DNA of 30,767 nt from an uncultured bacterium (GTDB taxonomy: Bacteria > Patescibacteriota > Patescibacteriia > 2-12-FULL-60-25): contig CALFEO010000009.1 in assembly GCA_937949995.1 (NCBI GenBank), forward strand, positions 1 to 30,767, written 5' to 3'. The notes under the pieces are model-generated. The model was not told the DNA's origin. It saw nothing but the letters and a program-made list of their open reading frames with translations, and did no database searches. Each line of letters begins with the position of its first letter. Positions within the stretch are counted from its first letter, which is position 1. A program made the translations under genes and the position numbers. Below, one piece after another: positions 26,192-30,767 of the stretch.

Positions 26192-26501
26192 GTCATTTCG
26201 AATCGGATGTGAGAAATCTCCACCGGTTTCTACCAGCCAAATAACAAGTTTGTCATTTCGAATCGGATGTGAGAAATCTCCACTGTTATCACCAACTAAG
26301 TAACATTTTGTCATTTCTGCTCCTTAGGCGCATCCGCCTCAGGCGGAGAATCGGACGTGGGAAATCTCCACTGTTATCACCGACTTAAGTTTTACAAGCG
26401 GAGATTTCTCACGTCCGTTCGAAATGACAAAGAGGGTTTATCGGGTTAAGTTTTATTAGCGGAGATTTCTCCCCTTCGACTACGCTCAGGATCGAAATGA
26501 C
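26192..26501. repeat. Cluster of direct and inverted GTCATTTCGAA repeats
   Basis: Direct copies lie at 26192-26223 and 26252-26283. A direct copy with an internal TCCGCCT/AGGCGGA hairpin insert is at 26310-26371. Inverted copies lie at 26400-26428 and 26461-26501, the latter with a CTTCGACTACGCTCAGG insert. The spacers are similar to those in cassettes 1 and 2. Confidence 0.85.
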
Positions 26502-26522
26502 GAATAGAAGTAAACTCGGCTG

Positions 26523-26564
26523 GTTTACTGTGCTTGACAGGCATGCCTGTCAAGCACAGTAAAC
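26523..26564. repeat. Perfect 42-nt palindrome, copy 3
   Basis: Identical to copy 1 at 21713-21754, again preceded by GTAAAC 7 nt upstream. It lies between the inverted repeat cluster and the terminator of the ABC-F gene. Confidence 0.9.
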
Positions 26565-26571
26565 TTAGTAT

Positions 26572-26605
26572 TATAAAGCCCCCTCTCTTGCTTCAAGAGA
26601 GGGGG
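26572..26605 (-). terminator. Terminator of the ABC-F gene
   Basis: On the minus strand CCCCCTCTCTT pairs perfectly with AAGAGAGGGGG across a GAAGC-type loop, followed by CTTTATAA. The T run is short, but the 11-bp stem is strong. It lies 50 nt after the stop codon. Confidence 0.7.
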
Positions 26606-26654
26606 AAGGGGGTGAGTTACTGCCAAACAACCCCTTATAAACGTTACGACTGGT

Positions 26655-28457
26655 TTATAAAGTCTTCGTCTGCCTCATCTCCGCCTCCAGTGCCTCGTAT
26701 CTTTGTTGCGCATCAAACCACTCACTTTCGCGCGCTAAAATTTCTTCTTCAACCTCCTTCAATCTTTTGGCTTTTTCCGCATCAACTTTATCCGTATTTT
26801 TCAAAAACCAATTCAACAATTTTTCTTTTTCTTCCGTCAATTTACGCGTTGCATCTTCGGATTTTTTCTGCACTCTTTTTTCCTGTTGCATTTCTTGATA
26901 AATTTCTTGCCTCGGACGTTCGTAGGGGATAGCTCCTTCGATCAATCCGGATTTTTCCATGGGGAGCTCAAAAGTCGCATGAGTTTTCAACTCATAAACA
27001 TAAATATCGTATGTATACGGATAGAATTTCGCTGAACCGTTTTTAATATCCAATATCTTATCGGCTATTTGCGCTGTAAAAGTTCGGCTGTGGCTAACAA
27101 ATATTACAGTACCCGTGTATTCGGATAAAGCTTCAGCTAAAGCCTCCACCGTATCAAAATCCAAATGATTGGTCGGCTCGTCCAAAATCAATACGTCATA
27201 TTTGCCCAAACAAATTCCCGCCAAGCATAAACGTGCTCTCTCTCCACCCGAAAGAACATTGATATGTTTATCCAAATCATCCTTACTGAACAAAAAGTTT
27301 CCCGCCATGCGCAATAATTCCTCGGGCAAAGCTCTTGGTGCCACTGATCTCAAGTAATCACCTGCCGTTCCGTGTTTGGGGAGCATCTGCGGAACATGTT
27401 GCGCGTAATAAGCGGCATTCAAACCATGGCCCCACTTGAAAGATCCGTTAAGCGGTTGCAATTCACCGGCCAGAGTTTTTAAAAGAGTGGATTTTCCTTG
27501 TCCGTTTTCGCCTACAACCGCAATATGATCTCCGCGTTTAATCTCGAAATTGATTTTCTGCAAAATCGGCTTACCAGTTTCATAGCCCGCCGCCAAATCC
27601 CTGCACTCCAGTGCCATGGCATTGCGTTGCGGAGCATCCGGCAGCTTAATACGGGCAGTCCTCGTCGAGTGTGCAATATCAATTGTCTTCAACTTTTCCA
27701 ATTGTTTCAGTTTGGATTGTGCTTGCGTTGCTTTCGAGGCTTTGGCGCGGAATCGATCCACAAAATCCTGCAAATGTCTTTGCTGTGCCTGAACTTTTTT
27801 ATTGTATCTGCGCGCCATCTCCAATCTCAATTCTTTTTCCGCAAAATACGCCTCAACATCTCCGGGAAAAAGCGTTAATTTTTTATTCTCCAATTCCAAT
27901 GTATGCGTGCAAACATTTTTTAAAAATTCGCGGTCATGCGAAATAAGCAACAAAGCTCCGCGGTATGCTCTCAAAACATCTTCCAACAATAATACTGTTT
28001 GCAGATCCAAATAATTAGTGGGCTCATCCAACAGCAATAGATCCGGTTCTTGCACCAAAATTCCGGCCATTCTGACGCGCATCTGATAGCCTCCGGATAA
28101 ACTCAAAAATTCCGCGTCCAATTTTTCATTTTTTATATCAAACGCGCCAGCCATCTTGGCGCATTCCCATTCTTCACGTCCCGAAACGCGCACCAAATAT
28201 TCGCTGACAGTCTCGCCGGATTTAAAATCCTCGTGTTGTTCCAAATACCCCAACCGCATATCAGGAAAAATGATTACCTCTCCTTCGTCGATTTCTTCTT
28301 GACCCAAAATCATTTTTAACAAAGTCGTTTTCCCCGATCCGTTTGCTCCAATCAACCCCACCCTCTGCCCGATACTGATTGTCACCGAGGCATCACTAAA
28401 CAACTCTCGGTTTCCGAAAGTTTTGGACAGATCTCTCACCTGCAACACCGTAGACAT
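26655..28457 (-). CDS. ABC-F family ATPase (ribosome-associated type)
   Basis: The 600-residue product has two ABC domains on one chain and no membrane segment. Domain 1 has Walker A GANGSGKTT (37-45), signature LSGGYQ (120-125), Walker B LLLLDEP with PTNYLD (about 140-151) and H-loop SHD. The linker at about 206-258 carries the charged helix pair with QRHLQDFVDRFRAKASKATQ, the P-site tRNA interaction region of ABC-F factors. Domain 2 has GENGQGKST (316-324), LSGGERAR, LILDEPTNHLD and SHS. The C-terminus (about 510-600) is a charged coiled coil. Such proteins act on ribosomes during stalled or difficult elongation; a specific subfamily cannot be fixed here. The ATG at 28457 was chosen over an in-frame TTG 12 codons upstream. 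The ribosome binding site is weak (CGGGG). Confidence 0.93.
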   Translation of the reverse strand: MSTVLQVRDLSKTFGNRELFSDASVTISIGQRVGLIGANGSGKTTLLKMILGQEEIDEGEVIIFPDMRLGYLEQHEDFKSGETVSEYLVRVSGREEWECAKMAGAFDIKNEKLDAEFLSLSGGYQMRVRMAGILVQEPDLLLLDEPTNYLDLQTVLLLEDVLRAYRGALLLISHDREFLKNVCTHTLELENKKLTLFPGDVEAYFAEKELRLEMARRYNKKVQAQQRHLQDFVDRFRAKASKATQAQSKLKQLEKLKTIDIAHSTRTARIKLPDAPQRNAMALECRDLAAGYETGKPILQKINFEIKRGDHIAVVGENGQGKSTLLKTLAGELQPLNGSFKWGHGLNAAYYAQHVPQMLPKHGTAGDYLRSVAPRALPEELLRMAGNFLFSKDDLDKHINVLSGGERARLCLAGICLGKYDVLILDEPTNHLDFDTVEALAEALSEYTGTVIFVSHSRTFTAQIADKILDIKNGSAKFYPYTYDIYVYELKTHATFELPMEKSGLIEGAIPYERPRQEIYQEMQQEKRVQKKSEDATRKLTEEKEKLLNWFLKNTDKVDAEKAKRLKEVEEEILARESEWFDAQQRYEALEAEMRQTKTL

Positions 28458-28533
28458 AACCCCGAGTATGCCAGAACCCGCAAAATTAATCAAAACCCAT
28501 GCTCCGATCGATTTCTGCTACTCTCTATTTTTC

Positions 28534-28735
28534 GTCATTTCTGCTCCTAAGGCGTATCCGCCTTTATCAGCTACCAGCTTCTAGCTACTAGCCACTAGCC
28601 AAACCAACTACGGTTTGTCATCTCGAACGGACGTGAGAGATCTCCACCGTTATCACCAACCAAGTAGCATTTTGTCATTTCTGCGCCTGAGGCACATCCG
28701 CCTCAGGCGGAGAATCGGATGTGAGAAATCTCCAC
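28534..28735. repeat. Mixed repeat block between the ABC-F and flavoprotein genes
   Basis: A truncated GTCATTTCTGCTCC unit at 28534 runs into a heptamer array at 28568-28602 (CAGCTAC, CAGCTTC, TAGCTAC, TAGCCAC). A GTCATCTCGAA copy follows at 28617-28647. A copy with a CCGCCT/AGGCGG hairpin insert is at 28674-28735. Just after it, ATTCCCTC/GAGGGAAT (28756-28775) forms a small hairpin without a T run. No gene is seen in 28458-28813. Confidence 0.8.
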
Positions 28736-28796
28736 CGTTATTACCTGCTTTGTAGATTCCCTCCTTCGAGGGAATGACGAATTGGTCTTCGTTGTT

Positions 28797-28831
28797 TGGC
28801 TAGAGGCTAGCGGCTAGTAGCTAGCAGCTGC
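28797..28831 (-). repeat. Heptamer array overlapping the 3' end of the flavoprotein gene
   Basis: TGGCTAG, AGGCTAG, CGGCTAG, TAGCTAG, CAGCTGC (plus strand). The TAG stop at 28814-28816 and the last few codons of the flavoprotein gene lie inside the array. Confidence 0.8.
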
Positions 28832-30052
28832 ATACCCCGTCGCCCACGCGGATTGCAAATTAAAACCTCCGGTAAACCCATCCACATCCAAAATCTCTCC
28901 CGCGAAATATAATCCGGAGCATTTTTTTGATTCCATGGTCTTTGGATCAACTTCATCCAAACAAACTCCTCCGGCTGTCACAAATTCTTCACCCGCCGCT
29001 CTGGCAATAATGTGCAAAGGCATGCCTTTTATCCATCCAACAATCTTCTCAATCTCTTTCTTGCTGATCTGACTCGATACTTTTGTCGCGTCCAAATCAA
29101 TTTCTTCGCAAAGTATCACCGCCAAAGATTTGGGAATCATCAAATTCAAAACCGTAACAATATTTTTCTTGAAATTCTTCTTTACCAAAGTTGCGAATTT
29201 ACAATTTACATCCGGCAACTTCTCTTCCGAAAATAAATCAATGGTAATCACGACCGGATTATTTGCCGAGATTGTTTCAAATGCCAAAAGCGAAGACATG
29301 GCAAAAACCGCGGGACCTGTAATTCCTTTATGCGTAAACATCATCGGTCCGGTCATCGTAAATTTCTTTGAGTTTTCTGATTCCTTTTTGGCATCAAGCT
29401 TAACTTTCGCAAATGATAGGCCCGCAAGTTTTGCTGGCCAAGTTTCTTTGGCATGAAAAGCGCTCAAGCTTGGCGCGAGCGGAGTAATACTGTGTCCAAG
29501 TTTCGTCGCAAAAGCATAACCATCTCCCGCCGAACCTGTTTGCCGATACGCTTGCCCGCCTGTGGTCAAAATGACTTTATCGGCAGAAATGATTTCTTTT
29601 TGATTTTTAATTTTTACCGCAAATCCGTCTTTCGTTTTTTTTATATCCTCCACCGTCGCTTTATATAAAACTTTAACGTTCGCTTTTTTGAAAATATTCA
29701 AAAAAACCCGTACCACATCTCTTCCATCGTCCGATTGCGGAAAAGCTCTTCCATCTTTTTCAATTTTCATGGGCACTCCATGATCCTCCATCCATTCGCG
29801 CATAGCTTTGGGTGGAAAAGCGTACATAGCCTTGGTCAAAAATTTCCCACCGCGCGGATATCGGCTCAAAACTTCCTTAACATCATCCAACCCCGTTGTG
29901 ACATTACATCTTCCGCCCCCCGATATAATCACCTTTTTTCCCAAAGAGTCATTCTTCTCAATCAAAACAACCTCCGCTCCCGGATCCTTTTCCGCTATCG
30001 TCGCGGCCGCCATCATCCCCGCCGCCCCTCCGCCAATAATTGCTATCTTCAT
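28814..30052 (-). CDS. BaiN/HI0933-family FAD-dependent oxidoreductase
   Basis: The 412-residue product starts MKIAIIGGG. The dinucleotide-binding GGGAAG is at residues 7-12. The family hallmark SGGGRCNVT follows at 44-52, then YPRGGKFL, DGRAFPQSD, TTGGQAYRQTGSAGDGY and the C-terminal FAD contact AGEILDVDGFTGGFNLQSAWATGY. Length and motif order are normal for HI0933/YhiN/BaiN flavoproteins. These bind FAD and probably NAD(P)H; their physiological substrate is usually unknown. An upstream in-frame ATG would add 31 residues, mostly translated from a heptamer array, so the ATG at 30052 is preferred. No strong ribosome binding site is visible. The last residues AAASY are encoded by another heptamer array. 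The ABC-F gene lies downstream on the same strand after 356 nt of repeats, so cotranscription is possible but not evident. Confidence 0.93.
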   Translation of the reverse strand: MKIAIIGGGAAGMMAAATIAEKDPGAEVVLIEKNDSLGKKVIISGGGRCNVTTGLDDVKEVLSRYPRGGKFLTKAMYAFPPKAMREWMEDHGVPMKIEKDGRAFPQSDDGRDVVRVFLNIFKKANVKVLYKATVEDIKKTKDGFAVKIKNQKEIISADKVILTTGGQAYRQTGSAGDGYAFATKLGHSITPLAPSLSAFHAKETWPAKLAGLSFAKVKLDAKKESENSKKFTMTGPMMFTHKGITGPAVFAMSSLLAFETISANNPVVITIDLFSEEKLPDVNCKFATLVKKNFKKNIVTVLNLMIPKSLAVILCEEIDLDATKVSSQISKKEIEKIVGWIKGMPLHIIARAAGEEFVTAGGVCLDEVDPKTMESKKCSGLYFAGEILDVDGFTGGFNLQSAWATGYAAASY

Positions 30053-30084
30053 ATAACTTGAGAACATACTAACATATAATGTAG

Positions 30085-30154
30085 AACTTGGAACCTCGAA
30101 CAACGAACCACGAACCAGGAACCTCGAACAACGAACCTCGAACAACGAACCACT
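30085..30154 (+). repeat. GAACNNC heptamer tandem array, ten units
   Basis: Exactly ten 7-nt units read GAACTTG, GAACCTC, GAACAAC, GAACCAC, GAACCAG, GAACCTC, GAACAAC, GAACCTC, GAACAAC, GAACCAC. This is a second heptamer class, distinct in sequence from the NAGCYNN class but with the same period. It lies just upstream of the flavoprotein start. Confidence 0.88.
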
Positions 30155-30180
30155 GTTACGAATCGCTGCAGTTTTATTTT

Positions 30181-30345
30181 GTCATTTCTGCTCCTTAGTC
30201 GTATCAGCCTTTATCAGCTACCAGCTTCTAGCTACCAGCCACCAGCTAAACCAACTAAAGTTCGTCATTTCGAACGCACGTGAGAAATCTCCACTGTTAT
30301 CACCAGCCAAATAACAGTTTGTCATTTCTGCTCCTTAGGCGCATT
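30181..30345. repeat. GTCATTTC repeats and heptamers upstream of the flavoprotein gene
   Basis: A truncated GTCATTTCTGCTCC unit at 30181 leads via TTTATCAGCTAC into a five-unit heptamer array at 30215-30249. A full GTCATTTCGAA copy is at 30264-30294 and another truncated insert-type copy at 30321. No gene is visible in 30053-30767. Confidence 0.8.
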
Positions 30346-30380
30346 CGTCACAAACATCCCGCTTCCAGCTACGAGCCTCA

Positions 30381-30501
30381 AGCACAACCCCAACCCCTTA
30401 TCAGGGGCTTTAAAACAAATGTCTGTTTAACAAGTCCTCCTGACCTGACCCGAGTAGCTCAAAGAGCGTAGAGGGTTAAGGAGGATTTAGGAGGTTGTGC
30501 T
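30381..30501. other. Structured non-coding segment of unknown role
   Basis: AGCACAACC (30381-30389) pairs perfectly with GGTTGTGCT (30493-30501). Inside, TCCTCCT (30435-30441) pairs with AGGAGGA (30479-30485), a T-ACCC/GGGT-A helix follows, and GCTC/GAGC closes an AAA loop. A separate CCCC/GGGG hairpin lies near 30393-30406. It has none of the surrounding repeat units. It may be a small RNA or a decayed mobile hairpin; no known RNA family is recognised. Confidence 0.4.
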
Positions 30502-30529
30502 CAATCGCCAGCAAGATCAACCCCTGTTT

Positions 30530-30767
30530 GTCATTTCTGCTCCTTAGGCGCATCCGCCTTTATCAGCTGCTAGCTACTAGCTTCCAGCCACTAGCTAAAA
30601 TAACCATTTTTGTCATTTCGAATCGGATGTGAGAAATCTCCACCGGTTTCTACCAGCCAAATAACAAGTTTGTCATTTCTGCTCCTTAGGCGCATCGGAT
30701 GTGAGAAATCTCCAACTTATCAACTTCTCATACTTCGTCATTTCGAATCGGATGTGAGAAATCTCCA
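30530..30767. repeat. GTCATTTC repeats and heptamers at the window end
   Basis: A truncated GTCATTTCTGCTCC unit at 30530 fuses to heptamers at 30564-30598 (CAGCTGC, TAGCTAC, TAGCTTC, CAGCCAC, TAGCTAA). A full copy is at 30612-30643, an insert-type copy at 30672-30714, and a further copy runs off the window from 30737. Confidence 0.8.

Noticed and set aside
28458..28493. 12-residue extension of the ABC-F protein from a TTG start
   Set aside because: It needs a rare start codon without a good ribosome binding site. The ATG at 28457 gives the usual distance to the first ABC domain.
28756..28775. Terminator of the flavoprotein gene
   Set aside because: The ATTCCCTC/GAGGGAAT hairpin has no T run on the gene strand and belongs to the repeat field, so it was not called a terminator.
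30053..30145. 31-residue N-terminal extension of the flavoprotein
   Set aside because: Much of it is translated from the GAACNNC heptamer array. The family normally begins at MKIAIIGGG.
1..30767. tRNA or rRNA genes
   Set aside because: No cloverleaf with the conserved TTCGA arm and no rRNA-like stretch was recognised. GTTCGA strings in the heptamer array are part of the tandem repeat.

Overview
The window carries six protein genes: one giant gene on the plus strand (438-18311) and five ordinary genes on the minus strand (18454-30052), separated by repeat-rich intergenic DNA. No tRNA, rRNA, CRISPR array, transposase or phage structural gene is visible. The best guess for the organism is a Patescibacteria/CPR-type bacterium. 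This rests on the giant secreted mosaic protein whose N-terminal domain (INYQGKL...) and YDLGSS-type repeats are familiar from CPR surface proteins, on the compact BaiN-like and ABC-F proteins, and on dispersed GTCATTTCGAA-type repeats. It is an inference. The Gly/Ser/Ala-rich lipoproteins would also suit a myxobacterium-like lineage. All stops seen are TAA or TAG, and standard code 11 works throughout.

1-437 is an AT-rich leader with a fragment of a dispersed repeat, a terminator-like hairpin and a weak promoter candidate. 438-18311 encodes a 5957-residue secreted protein. Its order is: long signal peptide, N-terminal beta domain, about twelve YDLGSS-type fibre modules, a DUF1349-like lectin-fold domain, a discoidin-like domain, six seven-bladed LVIVD beta-propellers, about 60 YadA-head-like 17-residue repeats, an S74 self-cleaving intramolecular chaperone, and about 570 further residues. 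It looks like a surface fibre or adhesin.

18454-19527 is a separate propeller-like lipoprotein. 19.66-26.56 kb is a tandem triplication of a roughly 2.1-2.2 kb cassette. Each cassette contains a terminator, a lipoprotein gene, a leader with 7-nt tandem repeats, a promoter, inverted GTCATTTCGAA repeats and a 40-42 nt perfect palindrome. Between cassettes 2 and 3 the signal-peptide ends are nearly identical in DNA while the mature domains have diverged. A 131-nt direct repeat containing a large hairpin separates cassettes 1 and 2.

26655-28457 is an ABC-F ATPase and 28814-30052 a BaiN/HI0933-family flavoprotein. Both are housekeeping-like and embedded in the same repeat families. From 30053 to the end there is no gene, only repeats and a structured 120-nt segment.

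The most unusual points are the six-propeller fibre, the internal S74 domain, the lipoprotein cassettes with constant 5' ends and variable bodies, the promoters set between inverted heptamer arrays, and the covarying perfect palindromes.
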